Made by a program: the position numbers and the translations under genes
Shown here: positions 1 through 9,046 of the stretch, in pieces
Numbering within the stretch: position 1 is the stretch's first letter
Layout: the number at the start of each line of letters is the position of its first letter
Source of the DNA: Gammaproteobacteria bacterium
Lineage (GTDB): Bacteria > Pseudomonadota > Gammaproteobacteria > Steroidobacterales > Steroidobacteraceae
Assembly (NCBI GenBank): GCA_003132425.1
Contig: PKXS01000021.1
Coordinates: forward strand, 1 to 50,026
Direction: 5' to 3'
Length of the DNA stretch: 50,026 bases
The notes under the pieces: generated by a model
Database searches by the model: none
Seen by the model: the letters and a program-made list of their open reading frames with translations, nothing else
What the model was told of the DNA's origin: nothing

Positions 1-1464
1 GTCCACTGGAACGGTCAGCTTTGGCGTTTCCTGCCCGAGGATTTCGCGATCCGGAGTCACACCGAGCAGCGCTACGGCAAGCGTTTCATTCCGGCCGACA
101 TGACGATCCAGGATTGGGGCATCACCTTCGATGAGCTCGAGCCCTACTACGACCGGTTCGAATACCTGTGCGGTACCTCGGGCACAGCCGGCAATCTCAA
201 AGGCAAGATTCAAGAAGGCGGCAACCCGTTTGAAGGACCGCGTTCGCGGCCCTATCCGAACCCCGCGCAGCAGCAGCCGTTCAGCCATGCGCTCTTTGCC
301 AAAGCGGCGCGGGAGCTGGGCTACAAGCCCTTTCCGCAGCCCTCCGGCAACATGTCCCAGGCTTATACCAATCCGCTGGGCGTGCGGCTTGGCCCCTGCA
401 CCTATTGCGGGTTCTGCGAATGGTTTGGCTGTGCGAACTACTCGAAGGCCAGTCCCCAGACGACCATCCTGCCGGTGCTCGTGCGCAAGCCGAATTTCCT
501 GGTGCGCGATCAATCTGAAGTCACGCGGATCAACGTGGATTCATCCGGCAAACGGGCGACCGGTGTCACCTTTGTGGACACGAGCGGTACGGAGTGGGAG
601 CAACCGGCCGATCTTGTGATCCTCTCGGCCTATACGGTTTTCAACGTGCAGCTCCTGCTCCTCTCCGGCATCGGCAAGGCCTATGACCCGGTGGCGAACC
701 AGGGCGTGATCGGACGCAATTTCACGCATCAAACGATTTCCGACGTCGAGAGTTTCTTCGATAAATCGAAATTCATCTTCAATCCGTTCATCGCCTCCGG
801 TTCGATCGGCATGTGCATCGACGAGTTCAACGGCGACAACTTCGATCACGGCCCAGAGGGTTTCGTGGGAGGCGGCTACATCGCGTTGTGGACAACCGGC
901 GGCCGTCCGATCCTGCAACACCAACTCCCCGCCGATGCGCCGAAGTGGGGAGCCGGGTGGAAGAAGGCGATGGCCGATAATTACCTCAAGAGCGCGTCGA
1001 TCGCGACTCACGGCAGCGTCATGAGTTATCGCGATAGCTATCTCGATCTCGATCCGACCTATCGCGATGTCTATGGTGATCCGTTGTTGCGCCTCACCTT
1101 TGATTACCACCCCAACGAGATCAAGATGTCGGGTTTTCTCACCGACAAGGCCGCACTGATCGCCAAGGCGATGAAGCCGCGCTCGCTCGACGCCAAACCC
1201 CGTGTCGGTCACTACTCGATCGTCCCATATCAAACCACGCACAACACCGGAGGCTGTGCGATGGGCGCGGATCCAAAAACCAGTGTGGTGAACAAATACC
1301 TGCAGTCGTGGGACGTGCACAATGTGTTCGTCATGGGTTCGAGCGTGTTTCCGCAGAACGCCGGCTACAACCCGACCGGCACCGTCGCCGCGCTCGCATA
1401 CTGGGCCGCGGACGCGATCAAGAACCGCTATCTCAAGAGCCCTGGTCCGCTGATTGCCATGTGA
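1..1464 (+). CDS. GMC-family FAD dehydrogenase large subunit (gluconate 2-dehydrogenase-like), 5' end outside window
   Basis: The reading frame is open from base 1, so this is the C-terminal 487 residues of a longer protein; the FAD-binding Rossmann region lies upstream of the window. Visible residues 133-144 form a cysteine-rich segment (C133, C136, C139, C144 in a CxYCGFC...GC arrangement). In FAD-dependent glucose and gluconate dehydrogenases such a segment carries an Fe-S cluster. Near the C-terminus, HNTGG and GYNPTGT supply the GMC catalytic His and Asn. These enzymes oxidise a sugar, sugar acid or alcohol in the periplasm and pass electrons to a multihaem cytochrome c subunit, which is the very next gene. 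The small TAT-exported third subunit usual in this family would be upstream and is not seen. The substrate cannot be told from sequence. Confidence 0.9.
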   Translation, partial: VHWNGQLWRFLPEDFAIRSHTEQRYGKRFIPADMTIQDWGITFDELEPYYDRFEYLCGTSGTAGNLKGKIQEGGNPFEGPRSRPYPNPAQQQPFSHALFAKAARELGYKPFPQPSGNMSQAYTNPLGVRLGPCTYCGFCEWFGCANYSKASPQTTILPVLVRKPNFLVRDQSEVTRINVDSSGKRATGVTFVDTSGTEWEQPADLVILSAYTVFNVQLLLLSGIGKAYDPVANQGVIGRNFTHQTISDVESFFDKSKFIFNPFIASGSIGMCIDEFNGDNFDHGPEGFVGGGYIALWTTGGRPILQHQLPADAPKWGAGWKKAMADNYLKSASIATHGSVMSYRDSYLDLDPTYRDVYGDPLLRLTFDYHPNEIKMSGFLTDKAALIAKAMKPRSLDAKPRVGHYSIVPYQTTHNTGGCAMGADPKTSVVNKYLQSWDVHNVFVMGSSVFPQNAGYNPTGTVAALAYWAADAIKNRYLKSPGPLIAM

Positions 1465-1471
1465 GCGCGGA

Positions 1472-2782
1472 ATGAACGGGATACATCCGCGACGCTTCGA
1501 ATTTTCCCTCTCCGGACCAATCGCATTGACGTTGTTGTTCTGCGTCGCCGCCGTCGCACAAGGCGCCGCGTCAAGCGAAGTCGCGCGCGGTGAGTATCTG
1601 GTCCGTGCCGGCGACTGTGCGTTCTGCCATACCGACAATAACGGAAAGGCGTTTGCCGGCGGCCGCGCGATCCCGACACCGTTTGGCGTGATCTATTCCA
1701 TCAATATCACGCCTGATCGCGAGACCGGCATTGGCGAGTGGACGGAGCAGGATTTCTACAAGGCTATGCATACCGGTATCAGCAGCGACGGCAGTCACTT
1801 GTATCCGGCCTTTCCCTATCCGTGGTTCACCAAAGTCACTCGTGTCGACGTAGACGCTATCAAGGCGTATCTGGATACGGTCACGCCCGTCGTGCAGAAG
1901 GACAAAACCAACCAACTGCCGTGGTATCTGAGCTGGCGCGGCGAGCTTTTTGGCTGGAATGCGCTGTTTTTTGACGAAGGTGAGTACAAGGTCGATACAG
2001 CGCGATCCGCCGAGTGGAATCGCGGCGCGTACTTGGTTGAGGGCCTTGCGCACTGCGGCGCATGCCACACGCCCGACAATTCGTTGGGCGGAGCCAAGCA
2101 CAGTGAGCCCTATGAGGGTGGCGATGCGGGCTTGCACTGGGCCGCACCAGGACTCGGCGGTAATCTACGCGATGGTGTCGGCGGCTGGTCACCGGAAGAG
2201 ATCGCCGAGTATCTGAAAACCGGTGCGAATGCAAAATCGGCGTCGGCGGGACCCATGAGCGATGTGGTGACGAATTCGACGCAATACTTGAGCGATGCCG
2301 ACCTCAAGGCGATCGCGCTTTATCTTAAGGATCGCCCGAATGCGGCTGCCAAGTCAGCGCCAGAAACGCATGCGCTCGGGACCGACGCGTTGGCGCGCGG
2401 TCAAGCACTGTACATCGACAACTGCACGGGCTGTCACATGCCAGACGGTCGCGGCGTCGTCGATGTTTTCCCGCCTCTGGCCGGCAGTGCGGCGATCCAA
2501 GCCGACAATCCCGGCACGGTAATCCATGTGGTACTCGAGGGCGCGCGGATGGCCGCTCCCTCATCCAAGCCCACGGGACTTGCGATGCCCGGTTTTGGCT
2601 GGAAGCTCGACGATCGTGAGATCGCCGATGTCGTCAACTATAGCCGTCACGCCTGGGGCAACCTCGCGCCATCGGTAGACGCGGACGCGGTTGCGGCCGT
2701 ACGCAAGATCATTCAGCCTACCGATCGGCCGTCACGCGACGCGACGACCACTCATCCCGATGCACCCTTAGCGCATCGATAG
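1472..2782 (+). CDS. Tri-haem cytochrome c subunit of a membrane dehydrogenase
   Basis: The protein has 436 residues, an N-terminal hydrophobic signal segment and three haem c sites: CAFCH at residue 49, CGACH at 195 and CTGCH at 318. This spacing is that of the cytochrome subunit of gluconate and alcohol dehydrogenases, which is exported, anchored to the membrane and accepts electrons from the FAD subunit. Eight bases separate it from the GMC gene stop. I chose the ATG at 1472; an in-frame TTG at 1454 overlapping the upstream gene is possible but would put charged residues and a Cys before the signal segment. Together with the preceding gene it forms a dehydrogenase-cytochrome pair. Confidence 0.9.
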   Translation: MNGIHPRRFEFSLSGPIALTLLFCVAAVAQGAASSEVARGEYLVRAGDCAFCHTDNNGKAFAGGRAIPTPFGVIYSINITPDRETGIGEWTEQDFYKAMHTGISSDGSHLYPAFPYPWFTKVTRVDVDAIKAYLDTVTPVVQKDKTNQLPWYLSWRGELFGWNALFFDEGEYKVDTARSAEWNRGAYLVEGLAHCGACHTPDNSLGGAKHSEPYEGGDAGLHWAAPGLGGNLRDGVGGWSPEEIAEYLKTGANAKSASAGPMSDVVTNSTQYLSDADLKAIALYLKDRPNAAAKSAPETHALGTDALARGQALYIDNCTGCHMPDGRGVVDVFPPLAGSAAIQADNPGTVIHVVLEGARMAAPSSKPTGLAMPGFGWKLDDREIADVVNYSRHAWGNLAPSVDADAVAAVRKIIQPTDRPSRDATTTHPDAPLAHR

Positions 2783-2791
2783 GGGGTGTAC

Positions 2792-3421
2792 ATGAAGCAG
2801 TCGCGCTTAAAGAGTGGGGTCCTCGCACTTGCCCTGCTCGGTGCGTTAGGGTCGGCCCGTGCCGGCGAGGGATCTGGCAATGAGGCGGCCAGCGTGCAGA
2901 CGACGATCGTGAATGTTTGCGAGGCCTGTCATGGAAAGTACGGCAATAGTACTGACCCGAGCGTGCCATCGCTCGCCGGCCAAGGAAGCGCCTATTTGCA
3001 AAAGCAACTGGCCGCGTTCCAGGCACAACTCCGCGTCGGTGTCATGAGCGGCATTGCGATGTCGCTAAACGAGACCGAAATACGCGATGCGGCCCGGTAC
3101 TTTTCGGCTCAGATTCCGCAGCGTGACCCGCTGCAAGTAAGCGATTCGATCTCATCGCGGCGGGGCGCAGCGATTTACGATGAAGGGATTGTCGCGACGC
3201 GGGTGCCCCCATGTGCATCCTGTCATGCGTTGGACGGGGCGGGACTGGCATCGGAATTTCCCCGACTGGCGGGTCAGCACTCACGCTACATCGCCGATCA
3301 GCTCCGTGCCTTCCGCTCCGATAGCCGCCTCGGTACCAACGCGATGATGCACAAGGTTTCAGCGAAACTCTCTGACGGTGACATAACGGCGGTCGCGGTT
3401 TATATCGAAGGTCTGCGCTGA
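2792..3421 (+). CDS. Di-haem cytochrome c (c4-like)
   Basis: The 209-residue precursor begins with a clear signal peptide ending around the AlaArgAla at residues 22-24. Two haem motifs follow, CEACH at residue 43 and CASCH at 141, each in a class I cytochrome c domain with a downstream SLAGQ or RLAGQ segment. Two tandem domains of about 90 residues are typical of cytochrome c4, a periplasmic carrier feeding terminal oxidases. The ATG at 2792 follows a purine-rich AGGGGG; a GTG two codons upstream is the alternative. The gene starts 9 bases after the tri-haem cytochrome stop, which suggests co-transcription. The likely role is to carry electrons from the dehydrogenases here to the caa3 oxidase downstream. 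Confidence 0.87.
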   Translation: MKQSRLKSGVLALALLGALGSARAGEGSGNEAASVQTTIVNVCEACHGKYGNSTDPSVPSLAGQGSAYLQKQLAAFQAQLRVGVMSGIAMSLNETEIRDAARYFSAQIPQRDPLQVSDSISSRRGAAIYDEGIVATRVPPCASCHALDGAGLASEFPRLAGQHSRYIADQLRAFRSDSRLGTNAMMHKVSAKLSDGDITAVAVYIEGLR

Positions 3422-3518
3422 TGAATCCGGCACCCAGCATTGCGGAGACTTGCGGACGGCGCATCCGTCGAAGCCGACTCCGTCCAACACGAACAACCGC
3501 AGAAGGAACCTCACACGA

Positions 3519-5432
3519 ATGCTAGCGTCACGGAATTTTGCGAATCGGCGTACTCGCCATGGCATGCACGGCGTCGCGGGTGGAATACTTCTCGCATTGC
3601 TCGCGTGTGCGCCCCCACTGCGGGCTGCTGAGACGCCCGTGAGCGAGGCAACGACTCATGCCTCGGCGACCAATCTTTCGGGTGCCACGATCAACGTCGC
3701 GCCGAACGATCCGGCGGGCGAGTGGCATAGCCAAGCCCGCGACTATGCCAATTCGCGCTACAGTCCGCTCGATCAAGTCAACACCGACAACGTCGGGAAA
3801 CTGCGCATTGCATGGACGTTCAGCGACGGTACCTTATATGGTCACGAAGCGGCACCGCTGGTGGTCGGCGACACTATGTATGTGGTCACCCCGTTTCCGG
3901 ATATGGCCTATGCACTGGATCTGACCAAGCCTGGAGCGTCGATCAAATGGACTTTCAAACCCAATCCGTCGCCGCTAGCCATCGGCAAAGCGTGCTGCGA
4001 TGCGGTCACGCGCGGCATCGCGTACGCGGACGGCAAGCTGATCTACAACCTCCTGGACGATCACACGGTTGCGGTTGACGCCAAGACCGGCAAGGAGTTG
4101 TGGCGAATCAAGATGGATAACTTGGAAACCGGTGCCACCATGACGATGGCGCCGCTTATCGTGGGCAATAAGGTATTCGTCGGCAACAGCGGCGGCGAAA
4201 TGGGTGTGCAGGGCTGGATTGCCGCCCTGGATGTCGGCACGGGCAAGGAACGGTGGCGCGCCTACAGCACCGGCTCGGACAAACGGGTTTTGATTGGCGC
4301 GGACTTCAAACCGTTTTATAGCTGGATGAAGGGCAAGGACCTCGGCGTTAGTTCTTGGCCTGAGGGCATGTGGAAGCACGGCGGCGCCTCGGTCTGGGGT
4401 TGGATTTCCTATGACCCGGATACCAATCTCATCTTCTACGGCACCAGCAATCCGAGTCCACGCGTTCCGGCGCAACGACCGGGCTATAACTTGTGGGCCA
4501 GCACCATTTTTGCGCGCGACGCGGACACTGGGATGGCTCGCTGGGCCTATCAGACCACACCGCACGATGAGTGGGATTACGACGCCGTCAACGAAGATAT
4601 TGTAATGGATCTACCGATCAACGGGCGGGTGCGCAAGGTCCTGGTGCATTTCGATCGCAATGCCTATGCGTATACGATCGATCGCATGACCGGCGAAGTG
4701 CTGAGCGCAGTGCCGTTTGCATATCAGAACTGGTCGACCGGCTTCGACATGAAAACCGCCAAACCGATCGTGAATAAGGACAAGGAACCTAAGCCGGGCG
4801 TCAAGCTCGACAACATTTGCCCGCCGGATATTGGCGGCAAGGATTGGCAACCGGCTGCGGCATCACCACGCACCGGTCTGATCTATGCCGGCATCTTCAA
4901 CATTTGCATGGATCTCACCGATCACGAGGTCGGTTATATCGCAAGTACCCCGTATGACGGCATGGAGATGCAGCGTCACGCAGCGCCTGGCGGCAATTTG
5001 GGCGAATTCATGGCATGGAACCCCGCAAATGGAAAAAAAATGTGGGCCATTAAGGAGCCTTTCATGACCATGAGCGGCGCGCTCGCGACTGCCGGCGATG
5101 TCGTGTTCTACGGCACGGCCGATGGGTGGTTCCGCGCGGTCGATGCTCGGAACGGCAAAGTGCTGTGGTCGCAGAAACTCGGATCGGGCGTAATCGGTCA
5201 ACCGATCAGTTATTTGGGCCCCGATCACCGCCAGTACATCGCCATCTATAGTGGAGTGGGGGGCGCTGCGACGGTGCGAGCGGATAAATCGATGAGCGGC
5301 TTCCCCGCACAGGGCGGCACGCTCTACGTGTTTTCAATCAATGGCGATTCGGTCGGCGCGGAACCCCCGGTATCGAGTGCCGACAACGAGGTGGTCGCGC
5401 CACCGGCGAACGCCAATCAAGAGAAGCAGTGA
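3519..5432 (+). CDS. PQQ-dependent alcohol dehydrogenase, lanthanide-type (XoxF/ExaF-like)
   Basis: This is a 637-residue quinoprotein of the methanol/ethanol dehydrogenase family with an eight-bladed propeller and several W-docking-like repeats. Adjacent cysteines C159-C160 match the disulphide ring over PQQ. Metal-site residues visible are E227 (GGEMG), N311 (TSNPSP) and the catalytic D353, with a second aspartate D355 two residues on (HDEWDYD). In this family the extra Asp marks enzymes using a rare-earth ion in place of calcium. A long Arg-rich N-terminus precedes a signal peptide. I chose the ATG at 3519 because AGAAGGA lies about 10 bases upstream; a TTG at 3450 opens the frame earlier. 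No PQQ biosynthesis gene is in the window. Electrons would go to the cytochromes c encoded alongside. The alcohol substrate is unknown. Confidence 0.9.
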   Translation: MLASRNFANRRTRHGMHGVAGGILLALLACAPPLRAAETPVSEATTHASATNLSGATINVAPNDPAGEWHSQARDYANSRYSPLDQVNTDNVGKLRIAWTFSDGTLYGHEAAPLVVGDTMYVVTPFPDMAYALDLTKPGASIKWTFKPNPSPLAIGKACCDAVTRGIAYADGKLIYNLLDDHTVAVDAKTGKELWRIKMDNLETGATMTMAPLIVGNKVFVGNSGGEMGVQGWIAALDVGTGKERWRAYSTGSDKRVLIGADFKPFYSWMKGKDLGVSSWPEGMWKHGGASVWGWISYDPDTNLIFYGTSNPSPRVPAQRPGYNLWASTIFARDADTGMARWAYQTTPHDEWDYDAVNEDIVMDLPINGRVRKVLVHFDRNAYAYTIDRMTGEVLSAVPFAYQNWSTGFDMKTAKPIVNKDKEPKPGVKLDNICPPDIGGKDWQPAAASPRTGLIYAGIFNICMDLTDHEVGYIASTPYDGMEMQRHAAPGGNLGEFMAWNPANGKKMWAIKEPFMTMSGALATAGDVVFYGTADGWFRAVDARNGKVLWSQKLGSGVIGQPISYLGPDHRQYIAIYSGVGGAATVRADKSMSGFPAQGGTLYVFSINGDSVGAEPPVSSADNEVVAPPANANQEKQ

Positions 5433-5440
5433 GGTTCGCC

Positions 5441-6094
5441 ATGGGTATGGGAAATGTGCAACCCGGCTTGATTGCGTTGAGCCTGGTGCTTTGCGCATGC
5501 AGCCATTCCGAGGGTGGCAGCACCTCGGGGCCACCGGTTACGGGGCTGCCTTCCGGGGGCGAGATGTCTGCGGTACCGATGGGACATGTCGCAGGGCTTA
5601 CCGACAGTGCAGCGCTGGCGCGATCCATACCAAATCCTTATGTGGACAACGCGCAGGCCATCGTGGCGGGTAAGTCCCTCTACATCCAAATGAACTGTGC
5701 CGGCTGTCACGCCTACAATGCGAAGGGCAACATGGGACCGGATCTGACCGACACCTATTGGCGGTACGGCGGCTTGCCGGCACAGATCTTCCAGTCGATT
5801 CACGACGGCCGCGCCCAAGGCATGCCGGCGTGGGGCGCCGCTCTGCCACCGCAGGAAATATGGAAACTCGTCGCCTATATCGAGTCGCTTGGGGGCACTT
5901 TTTCGGTTGACGGAACCCCGCGCAACGCGCAACGCCCTGAACTCGTTGCGCCCGAGTTACGCGATCACGAAGACGATGAGCCAGGCGCCACGGCCACCGG
6001 TCCCGTCGCACCCGAAACGCCCGCACAGCTAGGCTCGGCGCCAACGTCGGCAGCGCCGCCGCCACCGCGACCGGCAGCGACGTCATCCCGATGA
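5441..6094 (+). CDS. Mono-haem cytochrome c, probable lipoprotein
   Basis: The protein has 217 residues. The N-terminus has a hydrophobic stretch ending LCAC, which resembles a lipobox, so the protein may be lipid-anchored. One haem site, CAGCH, starts at residue 86 and is followed by an N-x-GPDLT segment and a methionine (GMPAWG) that could be the sixth ligand. The last 40 or so residues are rich in Pro and Ala with no fold apparent. The start chosen is the ATG at 5441, with GAGGTT about 6 bases upstream; a GTG at 5429 overlaps the PQQ dehydrogenase stop. Its place right after that gene suggests it is the electron acceptor of the dehydrogenase, analogous to cytochrome cL. That role is inferred from position. 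Confidence 0.85.
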   Translation: MGMGNVQPGLIALSLVLCACSHSEGGSTSGPPVTGLPSGGEMSAVPMGHVAGLTDSAALARSIPNPYVDNAQAIVAGKSLYIQMNCAGCHAYNAKGNMGPDLTDTYWRYGGLPAQIFQSIHDGRAQGMPAWGAALPPQEIWKLVAYIESLGGTFSVDGTPRNAQRPELVAPELRDHEDDEPGATATGPVAPETPAQLGSAPTSAAPPPPRPAATSSR

Positions 6095-7080
6095 ACGCTC
6101 GCAGCATGCTCGTTGCATTCGGTGCTGATACACCCATGTCCTATTTGCATACTTTCGGACCGGCCGGCGATCCCATCACGAAGCTCGGATGGGGCCTCGG
6201 GATCATCTCCATCGTCGTCACCGTCGTCATCGCCGTGCTATTGCTCGGCGCCCTGTTTCGCCGACGTGCCCAGCGAGCGCCTGATGACGGCGAATTGGCA
6301 GTGCATCGGGAGGGCGGCGGCATGGCGTGGATTTATGTCGGCGTTGGCATCACTACCATCGTGCTCATTGGCTGCATGGGTTGGACTCTGGTGACGAGTG
6401 CCAGCATCATTCATCCACCGAGTACGCCGGCACTCACGGTGCAAGTCGCCGCAAAGCAATGGTGGTGGGGCCTTCGGTACACCAGCACAGATGCGTCGCG
6501 CACGTTCATCACCGCCAATGAAATTCACATTCCCGTGGGGCAGCCGGTGCGTTTCGAATTGGCCAGCCTCGACGTGATCCATTCGTTCTGGATTCCCCAG
6601 CTCGGCGGCAAGATGGACGTGATCCCCGGTCAGACCAATGTCACCTGGCTCCAGGCCGACAAGCCGGGGGTCTATCGCGGACAGTGTGCGGTGTTCTGCG
6701 GCGCGGAACATGCACACATGGCCTTGGCGGTTATTGCCGACACGCCCAGCCGGTTCAGGGCGTGGCAGGACGGTCAGCTACGCGAAGCGACACCATCGAA
6801 ATCCGCGACGGTGCGCGAAGGGCAGCGGGTTTTCCAGGCCCACTGCGCCGCTTGCCACGCCATTCGCGGCAGCAATGCGGCAGGCATTCTGGGACCGGAC
6901 CTCTCGCACCTGATGAGCCGGCACACGCTCGCCGCCGGGTTGCTGCCGAACACACCGGGAAACCTTGCCGGCTGGATCGCCGATCCGCAGAGGCTCAAGC
7001 CCGGAGCGCAGATGCCGGATCACTTGGTGTCGGGCCCTGATTTGTCGGCCGTGATCGGCTATTTGAATACGTTGGAATAG
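6091..7080 (+). CDS. coxB: Cytochrome c oxidase subunit II with fused cytochrome c domain (caa3 type)
   Basis: The 329-residue protein has two N-terminal membrane helices, then the periplasmic cupredoxin domain with the WWWG aromatic patch. The binuclear CuA site is C199-x3-C203-x3-H207-x2-M210. A C-terminal cytochrome c domain follows with CAACH at residue 252 and a Met (GAQMPDH) as probable axial ligand. This fusion defines caa3-type oxidases, where the fused haem passes electrons to CuA. The start ATG overlaps the TGA of the preceding cytochrome gene (ATGA), so the two are translationally coupled. The subunit I gene follows 13 bases after the stop. Confidence 0.95.
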   Translation: MNARSMLVAFGADTPMSYLHTFGPAGDPITKLGWGLGIISIVVTVVIAVLLLGALFRRRAQRAPDDGELAVHREGGGMAWIYVGVGITTIVLIGCMGWTLVTSASIIHPPSTPALTVQVAAKQWWWGLRYTSTDASRTFITANEIHIPVGQPVRFELASLDVIHSFWIPQLGGKMDVIPGQTNVTWLQADKPGVYRGQCAVFCGAEHAHMALAVIADTPSRFRAWQDGQLREATPSKSATVREGQRVFQAHCAACHAIRGSNAAGILGPDLSHLMSRHTLAAGLLPNTPGNLAGWIADPQRLKPGAQMPDHLVSGPDLSAVIGYLNTLE

Positions 7081-7093
7081 GGGAGCTGAAATC

Positions 7094-9046
7094 GTGGCCG
7101 AGGTTGAAACTTTTCGTGCGCCGATCATTGCCCGCGCAACGGATCGATCCGCGAGCTCGCAAATTCTGAAGAAGAGTTGGGAAGGGCCGGGCGGAATTGC
7201 CGGCTGGCTATCCACCGTCGATCACAAGGAAATCGGCAAGCGCTATCTGGTGACTGCCTTCCTGTTCCTGATCATCGGTGGCCTCGAAGCGGCGGTGATC
7301 CGGGCGCAACTGGCGCAGCCGAACATGCATCTGGTGACACCCGAGCAGTACAACCAGTTATTCACGATGCACGGCGTGACGATGATTTTCCTGTACGCGC
7401 TCCCCGTGCTGTCAGGATTCAGCAATTTCCTGTGGCCATTGCTCCTTGGATCGCGCGACATGGCGTTTCCGCGCTTAAACGCACTCTCGTATTGGGTGTT
7501 CCTGTTCGCCGGCATTTTCCTGTATATCAGTTTCCCGCTCGGTAAGGCACCGGACGACGGTTGGTTTAATTACGTGCCCTATGCATCGCGAGCTTACAAC
7601 CCCGGACCGAACATCGACGTCTATGCTCTCGGCATGGTGCTGCTCGGCATATCGACCACCGTGGGTTCGATCAATTTCATTGTCACACTGCTGCGCATGC
7701 GCGCGCCGGGCATGTCGATCAACCGCGTGCCTATTTTAATCTGGGGCACGCTCACCGCTTCGGTAGGCAATCTATTTGCGGTGCCGGCGGTGAGTCTGGC
7801 GTTTTTCATGTTGTGGATGGACCGGCAGTTCGGGACGCATTTTTTCGACGTCAGCGGCGGTGGTCAGCCGCTGTTGTGGCAACACCTGTTCTGGATGTTC
7901 GGCCATCCGTGGGTGTACGCGATCGTACTGCCCGCCATGGGAATTGTGTCAGACGCGCTGCCGACGTTTTGCCGCCGACCGCTGGTTGGATACACACCGG
8001 TCGCGCTCGCCACGGTGGCCACCATGGCACTTGGCTTTGGGGTGTGGGTGCATCACATGTTTGCCACCGGGCTGCCGGTGATTGCGATGTCGTATTTCAG
8101 CGCCGCTAGCATGATTATCGTCATTCCGAGCTCGGTTGCCGTATTTTCCTGGGTCGCGACGATCTGGACCGGGAGGCCGGTATTCACAAGTGCGTTTCTG
8201 TTCTTTGCCGGTTTCGTGATGCTGTTTGTGATTGGCGGTGTTTCTGGGTTCATGACCGCGGCGGTGCCGGTCGATTTGCAACTGACCCACACTTATTTTG
8301 TGGTTGCGCATCTGCACTATGTGATCATCGGCATCAACGTGTTTCCGGTGGTCGGCGGAATTTTTTACTGGTTTCCGAAATTCACGGGACGGCTGATGAA
8401 CGAAACGCTCGGCAAGTGGACGTTCTGGGTGATGTTCATCGGCTTCAACGTGGGCTTCTTTCCGATGCATATTCTCGGGTTGGCCGGCATGCCGCGGCGA
8501 ATCTATACTTATCCCGAGGGGCTCGGCTGGGGCCCACTGAATCTCATCGTCACCCTGGGGTCGTATCTGTTCGCGATTGGGGTGCTGCTTTTCTTTGTGA
8601 ACGTGTTCGTGAGCTTGAAGCGCGGCAAACGCGCGGGCGACAATCCCTGGGATGCAGCCTCGTTGGAATGGTCGACGTCCTCGCCGCCGCCGGTCTACAA
8701 CTTTGCCGTGATTCCAACGGTGGCGAGCCGTTACCCCTTATGGGAAAGCCGCCTGAATCAGGGCGATGACCGGAGTTCGACGCAGCAAGGCTTTCTGCTC
8801 GATAAAGGCCGCGAGACCCTGGGCACGACATCGCTCGACGCCGAGCCCGATGTGATCTTAAAGATGCCGCCCGACGCGTATTCGCCGCTGGTTTTGGCCG
8901 TGGCGCTGGCGGCGCTGTTTGCCGGTGCGTTGCTGCATTCGTGGTGGCTGCTCGGCGCCGCCTTGGTGGCGGGACTGCTCGCCAGCATTGCGTGGCTGTG
9001 GCCTCAACGTTCGTTAAGCCAAATCGAGACCCCAAGCCATGGATGA
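7094..9046 (+). CDS. ctaD: Cytochrome c oxidase subunit I with two extra C-terminal helices
   Basis: The 650-residue haem-copper oxidase catalytic subunit spans the inner membrane. Visible landmarks are H93 (HGVTM, haem a ligand), the HP-x-VY segment with H271 and Y275 at CuB, the HH pair before MFATG, and HLHYVIIG for the haem a3 and haem a histidines. Asp122 in RDMAFP matches the D-channel entrance. Two channel residues are atypical: the position of the gating Glu in HPEVY is W273, and the K-channel Lys position is A349. About 45 C-terminal residues add two hydrophobic helices, as in Bacillus CtaD, which fits the short subunit III downstream. The start is GTG with GGAG about 8 bases upstream. 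Confidence 0.95.
   Translation: MAEVETFRAPIIARATDRSASSQILKKSWEGPGGIAGWLSTVDHKEIGKRYLVTAFLFLIIGGLEAAVIRAQLAQPNMHLVTPEQYNQLFTMHGVTMIFLYALPVLSGFSNFLWPLLLGSRDMAFPRLNALSYWVFLFAGIFLYISFPLGKAPDDGWFNYVPYASRAYNPGPNIDVYALGMVLLGISTTVGSINFIVTLLRMRAPGMSINRVPILIWGTLTASVGNLFAVPAVSLAFFMLWMDRQFGTHFFDVSGGGQPLLWQHLFWMFGHPWVYAIVLPAMGIVSDALPTFCRRPLVGYTPVALATVATMALGFGVWVHHMFATGLPVIAMSYFSAASMIIVIPSSVAVFSWVATIWTGRPVFTSAFLFFAGFVMLFVIGGVSGFMTAAVPVDLQLTHTYFVVAHLHYVIIGINVFPVVGGIFYWFPKFTGRLMNETLGKWTFWVMFIGFNVGFFPMHILGLAGMPRRIYTYPEGLGWGPLNLIVTLGSYLFAIGVLLFFVNVFVSLKRGKRAGDNPWDAASLEWSTSSPPPVYNFAVIPTVASRYPLWESRLNQGDDRSSTQQGFLLDKGRETLGTTSLDAEPDVILKMPPDAYSPLVLAVALAALFAGALLHSWWLLGAALVAGLLASIAWLWPQRSLSQIETPSHG

Noticed and set aside
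541-1638. Minus-strand frame of 365 codons opposite the first GMC gene
   Set aside because: It is antisense to a clear GMC coding region, has no recognisable domain, and its length follows from high GC content.
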